Under the pieces are notes generated by a model. The model did not search any database, had not been told where the DNA came from, and saw only the letters and a list, made by a program, of their open reading frames with translations. Shown here piece by piece: positions 17,366 to 26,532 of a stretch of DNA of 64,000 nucleotides (its first letter is position 1; each line of letters starts with the position of its first letter). Origin of the DNA: Puniceicoccus vermicola (GTDB lineage Bacteria; Verrucomicrobiota; Verrucomicrobiia; Opitutales; Puniceicoccaceae); assembly GCF_014230055.1 (NCBI RefSeq), contig NZ_JACHVA010000076.1:36997-100996 (forward strand). Reading direction: 5' to 3'. Made by a program: the position numbers and the translations under genes.

Positions 17366-20101
17366 TCAGGGAAGGTCTTGGCGGACTTTGTAGAATCTCC
17401 GATCCAATCCACTGACGGAGGTGGCGAATGGGGGAGTGGGGGCTGGAGTTACCGGTTCCCACGAATCGGTGAGGTCGTCATTTTGCAAAAGTTCACCTTC
17501 TTGCGTCCAGTCGAGAACGAGGTCATTGCCGAGAAGAACCGGAGGGTAGAGAGTCAATTCCTCCTCAGGCGTCCGGATATTCATGGCGACGGCTCCGATG
17601 TAGTAATAGCCGGGCCCGTTGCTGTTGTGTGACCCCGCTGACAGCGAGAGCACGATGGTGCCTTCATTGGTCGGACGAATGCCGTTGATGCTGACCGTTT
17701 CGGTCTCGTTGCTGGCTGCATCCAAATTCGCAGATCCGGAATTTGCTCCCGTGATCTCGTAGTGAGTTTCGCGGTTGTCACTGACCCCCATCCGTGAGGC
17801 AAAAATCGTAAAATCGTAGGTCCAATCCCGGTTTAGGTTGGAGAATGTGAACGCCCCGGTTGGATTTGAATTCTGGCCATACAAGCTGTCTCTTGTTGCT
17901 CCAGAAGGGAACGGCCCGGAGCTCGTTCCATTTTTGTTGGTACCATCCAAGGAGTCCGTCAGCGAGACACTGATCGCGGTGGAGTTGCCCTCTCGATCGA
18001 GCAGGTCGTCGGTGTAGAGGGTGGGGGTAGCCGAGGGTTCGTCGATTACATTCCAGGAGTCGGCCGAGATGACGGTGTAACCGCTGCCGAAATCAAGATA
18101 TACGGTTTGAGCGGTCGAGAGAGACCCCCATTTGAGAATACTACTTTCTGGCAGAGGATTTCCACGCTGATCGGTGACGGATGGCTTCACGTAGATGGCG
18201 TAGCGTCCGTTGATTGCCTCAGCCAGCGTTAGGGTGACATTCAGTCCGTCGCCGGAGAGATCTACGGCGATCGGCGTAAGACGGCGACCTCGATAGGCGA
18301 TTTCGTAGTTATCCGCCTTGGTGGCACTGGAAGAATCAAGCGGCTCGCTGAACGAGAGGAAGATCTGATCGGGACCGGCCGGATTCGTGGAGTTCAAATT
18401 GGGCGGAGTTTGGTCAGGCAGAACGGTGAGAGTAACGGGTTCGGTTTCAACCGTGCGGATCCCGTCGTCGAATGCTGCGACATAGATGTCGCCATCCTGG
18501 CTAAAAGCCACGTCGCTCACCGTGAGGTTCAGGCGGGTGGCTCCGTCAATCAGATCTCCGTTTCGATACCACTGAATAGAGTAGGAGCGGTCAGCCTCGA
18601 CTTGCGTAGCAAAGCTTGCCGAGCCGCCTTCTTCCAGTGTTTGGGAGGCCGGTTGCTCAGAGACTTCCAAACGAGTGTGGGGAATTGTATCGATTCGAAG
18701 GGTTCCCAGGTCGGTGTAGTGAGCGCTGCTGTTGTTCTCAGGGCCGGGGCTGAGAGCAATCGTGATCTCGCCTGAGGCATTGGGGAAGACGGGCAAGGTC
18801 GATGCGCTTTCTTCCACATTGCCAGCCGAATCGAGAGTGGCGCTTTCGACGGTTTCTCCAGTGACCGTGTAGCGCGTTTGAAATTGATCGCTGACCCCCA
18901 TCCGTGAGGCGTAAAACTCAAAGATGTAGGCAACGCTTGGATCCATTCCGGTAAGCGTAAACTTCGGGGTGACGGTGCTCAATCCATTGTCAGTCTCAGT
19001 GTTTCCGTAGAGAAGGTCGCGTGTGGCAGTTCCCGGGAATAACGTGGAGTCGGTGGTGCCCGACGAAGAGCTTTGGTTGAAGCGTGAAAGGATCTTCAGC
19101 TCGATGGGATTGGAGGTTCCGTCATCGTATAAGAGCCCGCTGAGGACCGAGCCTTCGGTCGTCGCCTTCGGGTTGGTCAAATTGTTCCAGCTCTCTCCGG
19201 GGAGAGGATTACTGGGAGTTTCTGAATCGGTGGAGCCAAAGTCGATCAAGGTCACTTTATCGGTCAGTCCGGCCCGGTTGACGGTCTGCCAGGCGATTTC
19301 TTCGAGAAAGGTGAAGTCTTCGTCGGTAATCTTCAGGTTGAGGTTTTGAATTTCGGGTTGGGAGTGCAAGCCGACCGGACTGCTCTGGTAAATACTCGCA
19401 TAGTGCACACAGGCCGAAAGATAGTAGCCGTTGTCGTTTCCGTGATACTCGTCGTATTTGTAGAGGTCGATAAAGTCCGGGTCGGAGGCCGGGAGGTAGC
19501 CGCCGGCGTTTCGCCAAGCATCGCCGACCGGATTGACGAGGACCGGGTATTTGTCCGGGTTGGTCTCCGTGAGGTAGTCGGCGAGTGCCTGATAGTTCGT
19601 CCGCAGTTCATCGATCATTTGGTCCGTCGTCGCGAAGTGTCCGCTATCAGAGGTTCCGGAGATCATTCCGTGCACTTCCGCACGCGACCAGGTCAGGTAG
19701 AGGTAGACTTGAGTGTCGGGATTGTTGGCCATTACCGAGTCGTAGAGCAACTCGCCGTATTCCATGTGTTCGTCGATGTCGCCGACATGGGTTGGTTGGG
19801 TTGAGTAGTTTTGGAGAACGACCTGAGTCCATTGCTCATCGTCAATGAAGCTTTGACTGTTCTCGTAGTGGTATTGGAAATCCTTTCCTCCGACGGCTCT
19901 CATCTCCGTAAGAGGATCCTCTTGGCCAGCGGCGTTTGCCAACGCATCGAAAATCGTAGGCACGCTCACAGTCCCTCCATCGCCGAAGGTGAAACTATTT
20001 CCGATAAAGAGGACCTTATTCTCGGCGTGTAGGATGGATAAGAAGCCGAGGAGGCCGAAGAGGGCCGCCAGCAAGCTGAATATTTTCGTACGATTGATCA
20101 T
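17366..20101 (-). CDS. Large secreted SGNH-like protein with duplicated beta-sandwich domains
   Basis: 911 residues. Signal peptide 1-26. Residues 27-285 are an SGNH/DUF4886-like domain (KVLFIGNSFTFGDGGTVSVPTI; VVLQNYSTQP; GNDNGYYLSACVHYASIY with the distal His). A jelly-roll-like module follows (about 290-470), then an Ig-like domain (SEQPASQTLEEGGSASF...VQWYRNGD-type, here SIQWYRNGDLIDGATR), a Big-type domain (LNSTNPAGPDQIFLSFSEPLD), and a second copy of the module (about 655-850). Both copies share GATRDSLYG/TATRDLLYG and ASRMGVSD. The tail ends DRRFYKVRQDLP. It probably binds and modifies an extracellular glycan. The ATG at 20101 directly precedes the signal peptide. Activity unproven. 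Confidence 0.75.
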   Translation of the reverse strand: MINRTKIFSLLAALFGLLGFLSILHAENKVLFIGNSFTFGDGGTVSVPTIFDALANAAGQEDPLTEMRAVGGKDFQYHYENSQSFIDDEQWTQVVLQNYSTQPTHVGDIDEHMEYGELLYDSVMANNPDTQVYLYLTWSRAEVHGMISGTSDSGHFATTDQMIDELRTNYQALADYLTETNPDKYPVLVNPVGDAWRNAGGYLPASDPDFIDLYKYDEYHGNDNGYYLSACVHYASIYQSSPVGLHSQPEIQNLNLKITDEDFTFLEEIAWQTVNRAGLTDKVTLIDFGSTDSETPSNPLPGESWNNLTNPKATTEGSVLSGLLYDDGTSNPIELKILSRFNQSSSSGTTDSTLFPGTATRDLLYGNTETDNGLSTVTPKFTLTGMDPSVAYIFEFYASRMGVSDQFQTRYTVTGETVESATLDSAGNVEESASTLPVFPNASGEITIALSPGPENNSSAHYTDLGTLRIDTIPHTRLEVSEQPASQTLEEGGSASFATQVEADRSYSIQWYRNGDLIDGATRLNLTVSDVAFSQDGDIYVAAFDDGIRTVETEPVTLTVLPDQTPPNLNSTNPAGPDQIFLSFSEPLDSSSATKADNYEIAYRGRRLTPIAVDLSGDGLNVTLTLAEAINGRYAIYVKPSVTDQRGNPLPESSILKWGSLSTAQTVYLDFGSGYTVISADSWNVIDEPSATPTLYTDDLLDREGNSTAISVSLTDSLDGTNKNGTSSGPFPSGATRDSLYGQNSNPTGAFTFSNLNRDWTYDFTIFASRMGVSDNRETHYEITGANSGSANLDAASNETETVSINGIRPTNEGTIVLSLSAGSHNSNGPGYYYIGAVAMNIRTPEEELTLYPPVLLGNDLVLDWTQEGELLQNDDLTDSWEPVTPAPTPPFATSVSGLDRRFYKVRQDLP

Positions 20102-20339
20102 GGTTATATTGGAAAAGGGAATTCATCGCGGTCTCGTTCGCTGTTGGGGGCGAAGGGATCCGGATGGATCGGAGGTCCCGGGTCTGAAACCCGAAAGGGC
20201 AAGACCAACGAGAGCGTTTACTTCGTCGGTCGGAACCTTGGGAAATATGAATAGGAAGGAACGGTGCCGCTCTCCGGAAAGGGAGAGTCCACGCGATTCG
20301 TTGAGTCCCGGCCGTGAAGGGAAACCGGGGCTCCTCGGG

Positions 20340-21077
20340 CTACTCGGATGAGTCTGGATTCAGGTATTCTTTGAAAACCTGTACGTTGACAGGATTCACC
20401 TCATCATCCGTGCCGAAGATGAAAATGTTGGATCGGAAATTGGTTCGGTGAGGCCAGAGTGAATTGTAGGCGAGGGTCCAGCTATCGCCTTCAGAGCGGG
20501 CAAACTTCACCTCAATTGCAGTCGTTTCACGATTGGAGAGTTCCACGACGGTGCTGTCCATGTCGTTCAATTGGAAGAGTTCTTCTCCGATTTTTCCCGT
20601 AATTGCGTACTCGCTCAAATTGAAGATTTGGTAGCTGCCCGCCGGGAATATTGATCGGTCTCTCTTGACGGTGAAAACCTGATAATGCTCATCACTTCCG
20701 CCGTCGTTTCCCATGAATAGGATGAGGACTTCCTTTTGGTTTGGGGAGAGTTTTGCGTTTGCAACTGGGATTCGTTGGATCGTTCCGTCCGAAGGGGATC
20801 TTTCTTCGCGGAAAAATATCATCGAAGGCGGTCCAGAATAAGAGTGAGGCTGGGTAAACGTCCGGGTGTAGATGCTGATCGTTCGGACTTGGCCATCGGA
20901 CTCATATTTGAGGTCTTCGATATTCCTGTTTCCCAGCGCGAGGGTTGTAAATTCGACGGAGACCAAGTCCTCTTCCTTCATGGTGGCCGCTTGTGCGAGG
21001 CTGTTGAAGAAGAGCATAAGAGCAAGACCGATGGGGGCGGGATTCTTCAGGTATTTCATAGGAATAGTTCGTGCCAT
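20340..21077 (-). CDS. Secreted protein of unknown function, coupled to giant prepilin-like gene
   Basis: 245 residues, no family recognised. A signal peptide (GLALMLFFNSLAQAA) is followed by a mostly beta domain (DLVSVEFTTLALGNRNIEDLKYESDGQVRTISIYTRTFTQPHSY; VLILFMGNDGGSDEHYQVFTVKRDRSIFPAGSYQIFNLS). The ATG at 21077 lies 4 bases after the TAG of the upstream gene, so translation is probably coupled; an ATG at 21059 is also possible. The pairing suggests it works with the pilin-like protein, for example as an envelope partner. Confidence 0.65.
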   Translation of the reverse strand: MARTIPMKYLKNPAPIGLALMLFFNSLAQAATMKEEDLVSVEFTTLALGNRNIEDLKYESDGQVRTISIYTRTFTQPHSYSGPPSMIFFREERSPSDGTIQRIPVANAKLSPNQKEVLILFMGNDGGSDEHYQVFTVKRDRSIFPAGSYQIFNLSEYAITGKIGEELFQLNDMDSTVVELSNRETTAIEVKFARSEGDSWTLAYNSLWPHRTNFRSNIFIFGTDDEVNPVNVQVFKEYLNPDSSE

Positions 21078-21081
21078 GAGA

Positions 21082-24000
21082 CTAAATTGCTTCTGGGGTG
21101 ATCCAGCGAAAGTCGACGATTCTGAACTTGCGTCCAAACTGTCCGGGAGGGTCATTTCGATCGGCACTTGAGTTGGGGGTTCCTTCCACCGGTTCGGCGA
21201 CGCGCTGAACGACAGCTTCGCAGTAGGCTTGCGACAATATGCTGCTAGTTATCGGATTGCGGGAGTCTCCGTAAGCGCGAATCACGAAAGTATCTGAGCG
21301 AGCGGTGAGGATGGGCGCTAGTGCTTGAAGGATATCACCTTGGAGGAGATGACCCGTCATTCCGGCACTTTGAGAACCATGTACCGTGGTTACGAATGGA
21401 GAGGGGCCTTGCGTTCCCGAAAAAGTGTCGGATAGGGATGCCGAAATATTGGCGTTGACCGTCTGATCCAGGGATTGTTGAAGAATGCCACTCAGCTGTT
21501 CGTCATCGGTTCCGGAGACAGTATCTTGGAGACTGCGGTTGACAAAATTAGCCATGGATCCAAATGGGCGTCTACGTGCTTGAATTTGGGATACTATCTC
21601 ATTTGCTAAGTCTTGGATTTGAGTAGCAGAGAGTTCGTGGTATCCGCGCCAAAAATTGTCGTTGGTGGTCGAGTCGTTCGTCTTGAAGGCACTCCCATAG
21701 TGGAGATTGAGTCGGGTGAAAAAGGTCTCGGTAGATTCGGAGGTGGGAATTCCGGTATTCGGGTCGTAGACGGGAAGATCCTGATCATGCATGGCGCTCA
21801 AGATAGCGGTCCAGGCTTCTACAGAGGTGGAGTTGACATTGAACGATCCGTTAATCATGAGTTGCGAGGCCCAGGCGTGATAGTCCTCCAGTTGAGTCTT
21901 GGCACCGTTGAAGATGCCTTCGTCGAGGATCTCTTGGCCGGATTTCGTAAAGAGGTAGCGCTTATTACCATAGGATTGTTCATCGACCGTCTCAGTGAGC
22001 TGATTTTTGGTCAGTCCAGGATCAATCGAAGAAAAAAAGTAGCTGTCCCAGAGTTTCTCATTAACCAGATAAGGTAGGTCATAGATGTCGAGTCCGCTCT
22101 GACCGTCATAGTCTTCATTGACGGACATGCCCATGGGAATGCGGGGATCTGCATAAGAGTTGCCGGCGATGTAGCTGGGATCGTGATTATATCGCGAGAG
22201 GTTGGCGTGCTGGAGGGCACCCAGCGAGAGCAATGGCTCGCGTGGAATGTCGAAAAGGATGACGTTGCCGGCACCAGTGGTTCCGATGGAGTTCCCCCAG
22301 CGGACGGAATACCGGGCATTGTTGACGGTCTGGGGTAAGCTAATGCTACTCTCGAGTCCACGGTCGCCCTGCGCGGCAAACCCGCTCATGGTCGTATTCC
22401 CTTGTCCACTCGTGAAGCCGTCCCAATCGGATGAACCTACAAGGGGTCGGAGATTGCTGTCTATGCCATTGCGAAGTCCGTACGGATCCCGTGTAGTTTG
22501 GAGATTGTAGACCCAGCTGGCCAAGTCGAATCCGCCCACCAAGTTTTCGGCTGCTTGGTTGCCCATCGGGTTATTCAAAGTAGCCGGGCTCAGATTGCTT
22601 CCTTTTTGCCAGAGGTTCCCGATTCTTTGTATACTTTTGAAGTAAGGGCTGGTTGACTTCGCATCTTTCCACATGCCCGAGTTTTTATCCTTACCTTCAC
22701 GAAGGTTGAGAAACATTCTTTCGCCTATGTCGATTTTGGTGACTTGGATTTGTTCGCCTTTGCTGGCTTCGATATTTAATTTAAGAGAAAGTGCTCCGTT
22801 GGGGGATAGAGTATTGCGTAGCCAATTCGTTTTTTGCCATCCCGTAATCCAGTCGGTCCGGTCCTTGGGCATGAACAGGCGCGTTTCCCCAGGCAGAAAG
22901 GAGGTCGTGTTGTCGCCGGAACTGTCAGCCTTCTGAGTGTTCAAAATGAAAATCATGTAATTATCCAGTTTGTCATCAACGATGTCGAAATCCTTGAAGC
23001 TCTTGGTATAACTGTTGCCTCCGACGGTGAGGGTGACCGTAGGCTTGAGGTAAAAGTAAATGGCGTAGACTCGGTTCGAAATCTCGATGTTGTAAGGATT
23101 ATAGAGTCCGAAAATTGGGTTTACATCCAAATAGACGTCATAGTTGCCATCATCGTTCGACTCCGTTCGAAGACTGAAGATGAACTGGATGCGCGAAAGT
23201 ATAGGGTGAACAGGGTTGTTTTGCTGGTATTCATCGTCCCCTTTCGAGTTGCCCTCGTAGGGGTTAAAGCCATTTCGCAGGTCCGTATCGAGCCCGGGTG
23301 TGGGCACGATCGTTTCGAATGTTCCGGTTGTGGCCGTATTATATAGGTTATAATAGTCTTTGAGAATATCCCAGTTCGGACCGGTGGGAGAGCCGGTTTG
23401 ACCATTCTCCAGTCCATCGACGAAAAATCGTTCCGGACCGTCCGCGGCCGTCCCAAATTCCATCTCGTAGACACTGTTGTCTTCGAAGGCGAAAGTAAGA
23501 TCCTTTTTAAATCCGCCGTTACGAGTATCCACCAGCAGTCCCCGGCTCGCGGCCGTGATGTCGTGAAAATGCTTTTTGGAAACGGTCCGGTTTCCGGTGA
23601 GGAAATAGAGATCTTCGCGGAATTTGGCATCACCGATGAGAGCATTTTCCTCAACGTTTTGGCCGGAGAAAACGGTATCCATTTGATTGATGCCATACTG
23701 GTAGGAAACGGTAGTCGGTGAGCCGGTTTGGCTATCCGTGGGTAGGTTGTCTTCAGCCATGATGTTATACTTGGCTTTGATTCCCTCATCGCCCACCCAG
23801 TAAGCGTAGCGACCGGCGGTGTTTCCGCTGGGGTTCGGGATTTCCACTGTGGGAGCTTTGACGCGGACGCGGTCCCGTTCGGCTTGGGTTGCCGTGGGAT
23901 CTTGATCGTCCACCAGCCAAACGGAATCAAATTGGGCATTCGGATCGGAAACGGTAGAGTCAGAGTCCAGGTAGTCGGGGTCGCTGGGAGACTTACCTTC

Positions 24001-24354
24001 ATTGCCGCTGATCAGCCAGGCCGGTGAAGCGGTGGTGTTGCTCGCGTTCCAGATTCCTGTCCAATGAGGGTTCTCCGCATTTGCATCCGTGATGTCTCCG
24101 CGGGCTGAGACCGTTTGGTCGGGGCCTGCAAATTTCTGAAGTTCTCCAAAGGCGAGAAGCAGACTGAGCTCGGCATTTTCGCGCGCTTCCATCTTGCGCT
24201 GTTCTGTCTGGGCGCTGCTTGTCTCTACGGATAGGTAGGTCGACAGCGTCACCAAGAGCAGGAGGATGAAGGACATCAAGCTGAGCGAGATAATGAGTGC
24301 AAAGCCAGAGTCTGTGGATCGGAATCCTTGAGAAAGGGTGATTTTTCTAGGCAT
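21082..24354 (-). CDS. Giant prepilin-like envelope protein (Verru_Chthon cassette A-like)
   Basis: 1090 residues. After about 18 residues comes a single hydrophobic helix with a prepilin-like flavour (SGFALIISLSLMSFILLLLVTLSTYLSVE), then an amphipathic helix rich in Ala, Glu and Arg (QTEQRKMEARENAELSLLLAFGELQKFAG). A very long Ser/Thr/Asp/Asn-rich exported domain follows. Length, N-terminus and the WTGIWNASN...PAWLISGN segment recall 'Verru_Chthon cassette protein A' of Verrucomicrobia; I recall this from family knowledge and have not searched. The lack of a normal Glu5 fits GspK/PilX-type minor pseudopilins that cap filaments. ATG 24354 is preferred to an upstream TTG. It is coupled to the gene at 20340-21077. 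Confidence 0.65.
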   Translation of the reverse strand: MPRKITLSQGFRSTDSGFALIISLSLMSFILLLLVTLSTYLSVETSSAQTEQRKMEARENAELSLLLAFGELQKFAGPDQTVSARGDITDANAENPHWTGIWNASNTTASPAWLISGNEGKSPSDPDYLDSDSTVSDPNAQFDSVWLVDDQDPTATQAERDRVRVKAPTVEIPNPSGNTAGRYAYWVGDEGIKAKYNIMAEDNLPTDSQTGSPTTVSYQYGINQMDTVFSGQNVEENALIGDAKFREDLYFLTGNRTVSKKHFHDITAASRGLLVDTRNGGFKKDLTFAFEDNSVYEMEFGTAADGPERFFVDGLENGQTGSPTGPNWDILKDYYNLYNTATTGTFETIVPTPGLDTDLRNGFNPYEGNSKGDDEYQQNNPVHPILSRIQFIFSLRTESNDDGNYDVYLDVNPIFGLYNPYNIEISNRVYAIYFYLKPTVTLTVGGNSYTKSFKDFDIVDDKLDNYMIFILNTQKADSSGDNTTSFLPGETRLFMPKDRTDWITGWQKTNWLRNTLSPNGALSLKLNIEASKGEQIQVTKIDIGERMFLNLREGKDKNSGMWKDAKSTSPYFKSIQRIGNLWQKGSNLSPATLNNPMGNQAAENLVGGFDLASWVYNLQTTRDPYGLRNGIDSNLRPLVGSSDWDGFTSGQGNTTMSGFAAQGDRGLESSISLPQTVNNARYSVRWGNSIGTTGAGNVILFDIPREPLLSLGALQHANLSRYNHDPSYIAGNSYADPRIPMGMSVNEDYDGQSGLDIYDLPYLVNEKLWDSYFFSSIDPGLTKNQLTETVDEQSYGNKRYLFTKSGQEILDEGIFNGAKTQLEDYHAWASQLMINGSFNVNSTSVEAWTAILSAMHDQDLPVYDPNTGIPTSESTETFFTRLNLHYGSAFKTNDSTTNDNFWRGYHELSATQIQDLANEIVSQIQARRRPFGSMANFVNRSLQDTVSGTDDEQLSGILQQSLDQTVNANISASLSDTFSGTQGPSPFVTTVHGSQSAGMTGHLLQGDILQALAPILTARSDTFVIRAYGDSRNPITSSILSQAYCEAVVQRVAEPVEGTPNSSADRNDPPGQFGRKFRIVDFRWITPEAI

Positions 24355-24479
24355 ACGCTGTAGCAGAGAAGTTGAAGAGTGGCGATTGAAGAACGATCCG
24401 ATTCCACGTAGGTAGACCAAGGCGTTGGGTGGGGCCCCAATTCCAAGGTCGGTTGAGATGCCGAAAGTGACTTCGGAAT

Positions 24480-25289
24480 TTACAAGGAAATCCGTTCGGT
24501 CAAGGACGCAAACGGAGGATCGTTAAGTGATAGAAGTTTATGGTTTACTGTCGTTTCGTTAAATTTTCCGTTCTCCCACCGGCGCAGACGGTAGAGGGTG
24601 GCAAAGGAGTACTCGGGGGCCGCTCCGCCTTGCCCTCCGACAAGTTCACCTCCGCGTCGGACATTGTCCTGCATCCAAGCGGGAAGGAGGAGATGGTATG
24701 GGTTGCGGGCGACTTCGCCGGTGTGGAGCGAGAGGGCGGCCACCAAATCGGCGACTAGCTCGGCACTCGCTTCGACCATGAGATTTGGGGTGTCCATCGC
24801 TCCCCAGAATTCGGTTTCGATGACCGTGCAAGAAAAGTCTTTCATCTTGCTGAGAGCTTTCACGATCAGGTGGTGGGTCGAAATATGACGGGAATTCCAG
24901 TCTTCGACGTGAGGGAAAAATATGATCTCTGGAGAGAACTTTTCGAGGACAGCAATGACATCTTCGACTTCTAGATTGTTGAGATCGCTGCGTTGCTGAT
25001 AGACTTCCCAGCCGAGATAGGCGCAAGCATGGTTGAGTTCGTCGGCCCGTCCAGATCGTCGGTCGGTGTTGCTGCCAAAGGTTACCGGGATATTGATGAT
25101 TTGCATGCCAGCCTCTCGCATGAGCCGCAGGGGCAGCAGGCCGATGATGCATTCGTCGTCCGGATGGGGCGCGAAGATCAGTGCTTTGGATGGGCTCGGA
25201 TGGACCTCCGTTTTTCCAGAAACGGAAAGACTGCGAGCGGATTCAACCGATTGTTGAATCTCTTGAACGAATTTTAGGTATGGATTCAC
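24480..25289 (-). CDS. PIG-L family (LmbE-like) deacetylase
   Basis: 269 residues. The metal-binding signature APHPDDE is at 40-46 and a second metal site lies in HISTHHLI. The fold continues with IIFFPHVEDWNSRH and a C-terminal YSFATLYRLRRW. PIG-L enzymes remove acetyl groups from N-acetylglucosamine-containing small molecules, oligosaccharides or lipids. There is no signal peptide, so it acts in the cytoplasm. The start is GTG 25289; no better start fits the family N-terminus. The gene reads away from the AraC regulator at 25563, which may control it. It could serve glycan catabolism with its neighbours, but the substrate cannot be read from the sequence. Confidence 0.85.
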   Translation of the reverse strand: MNPYLKFVQEIQQSVESARSLSVSGKTEVHPSPSKALIFAPHPDDECIIGLLPLRLMREAGMQIINIPVTFGSNTDRRSGRADELNHACAYLGWEVYQQRSDLNNLEVEDVIAVLEKFSPEIIFFPHVEDWNSRHISTHHLIVKALSKMKDFSCTVIETEFWGAMDTPNLMVEASAELVADLVAALSLHTGEVARNPYHLLLPAWMQDNVRRGGELVGGQGGAAPEYSFATLYRLRRWENGKFNETTVNHKLLSLNDPPFASLTERISL

Positions 25290-25562
25290 AAAATTTTAGG
25301 GGAAGTTAGTGTTTCAGAGTGAATGTTGGGGGATCGACGAAATGGAGTTGGAGGTAGCCAATAGACTCTTCTTTTCGCTCAACGCACCGACAGGGAGTTT
25401 CGACTGCGGAGATGTGGGATGGGGAAACGCACTTTCCACGGAATTGGATCGTTCCGCAGACTTTGCGCAATCGACTATATGGCTCGCGAGCATCCTTATA
25501 TGTTAGTCTTTTCTCGACTGAATTTTGTTGTCTGAATCGGATGTTTTTTTGATTATTTCGGA

Positions 25563-26489
25563 ATGTCCGAGCTCACTAGCATTCATCGCCAGTTTCCGAG
25601 TCATATCCAGGATCCGACGAATTTCTACAGGGGGTTGAGTGTTTCGGACCGGGTCTTGGTGGACAACCTTCTCATTTTTCAAAGAACCTCTCGACGATCG
25701 CTCCGCCAGAACCTTTTGGAGAATCGCATGCACCATCGCTATGTGCTTACCTATGTGATCGAGAAGCCGGGGAAGGTTTTTCTGGACGGGGCGGCAGTGT
25801 CTTTGGAGGAAGGAGAAGCCTTGTTGGTCGCCCCTTACCAATATCACGACTATTATGAAATGGACGAGGAACGCTTGAGATGGCTCTTCATTACTTTCGA
25901 GGTCGTGCAGGGGGGCAGTTTTCTCTCCGAGCTGCGAAATCGTCCTTTGAGACCTGACGACGTTGCCCGTTCGCTTTGGGTTGAGCTAGCGGGGCTCTGG
26001 GGGAGCGACGTCCAGAGCGATGAACGGAGGTCTGAGATCTTGCCGACTTTGGAGCGTTTGCTTATGCGACTGAAGTCTTATGGGAAGATCGCCCTCCCGC
26101 GCCCTCAATCGGAACGGGAAGATTCAGGGGAGATGGGAGACGAATGGACGAGCCGGGTGGAAGAGCTGATTGTGAGATCTGTGTACGAAAACTGGTCTTT
26201 GGAGGAGGTGGCTCGTCGCGCAAACATATCGCTGCGATACTTACGCAGTCGCTTTGAGAAGGTGATGGGCGTGGCCCCGAGTGAGTTCCGTGCAAATTAC
26301 CAGCTGCACGCGGCCATGCTTCTCATGCGCGATTCACGTTTGAGTTTATCTCAGGTGGCGGAGCGTTCCGGATTTGGATCGCTGCCCGTTTTTTCCCGGT
26401 TTGTGAAAAGGCGGGTGGGGTTGGCTCCGAGTCAGTTGAGAAAGAAACTCTTACGGGGAGAGTTCAAATTCGAGGTGCCTACCCGTTAA
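25563..26489 (+). CDS. AraC-family transcription regulator
   Basis: 308 residues. The N-terminal half is a cupin-type sensor domain (LTYVIEKPGKVFLDGAAVSLEEGEALLVAPYQYHDYYEMDEERLRWLFITFEV). The C-terminal 100 residues are the double helix-turn-helix of AraC regulators (WSLEEVARRANISLRYLRSRFEKVMGVAPSEFRANYQLHAAMLLMRDSRLSLSQVAERSGFGSLPVFSRFVKRRVGLAPSQLRK). It reads divergently from the PIG-L deacetylase over a 270-base spacer and probably controls it. The sensor domain implies a small sugar-type ligand. It meets the second AraC gene tail to tail with a 43-base gap. Confidence 0.92.
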   Translation: MSELTSIHRQFPSHIQDPTNFYRGLSVSDRVLVDNLLIFQRTSRRSLRQNLLENRMHHRYVLTYVIEKPGKVFLDGAAVSLEEGEALLVAPYQYHDYYEMDEERLRWLFITFEVVQGGSFLSELRNRPLRPDDVARSLWVELAGLWGSDVQSDERRSEILPTLERLLMRLKSYGKIALPRPQSEREDSGEMGDEWTSRVEELIVRSVYENWSLEEVARRANISLRYLRSRFEKVMGVAPSEFRANYQLHAAMLLMRDSRLSLSQVAERSGFGSLPVFSRFVKRRVGLAPSQLRKKLLRGEFKFEVPTR

Positions 26490-26532
26490 ATTCCTACGGG
26501 GGCGCTTTTGCGGCCTATGATCCTGAGGGGAT

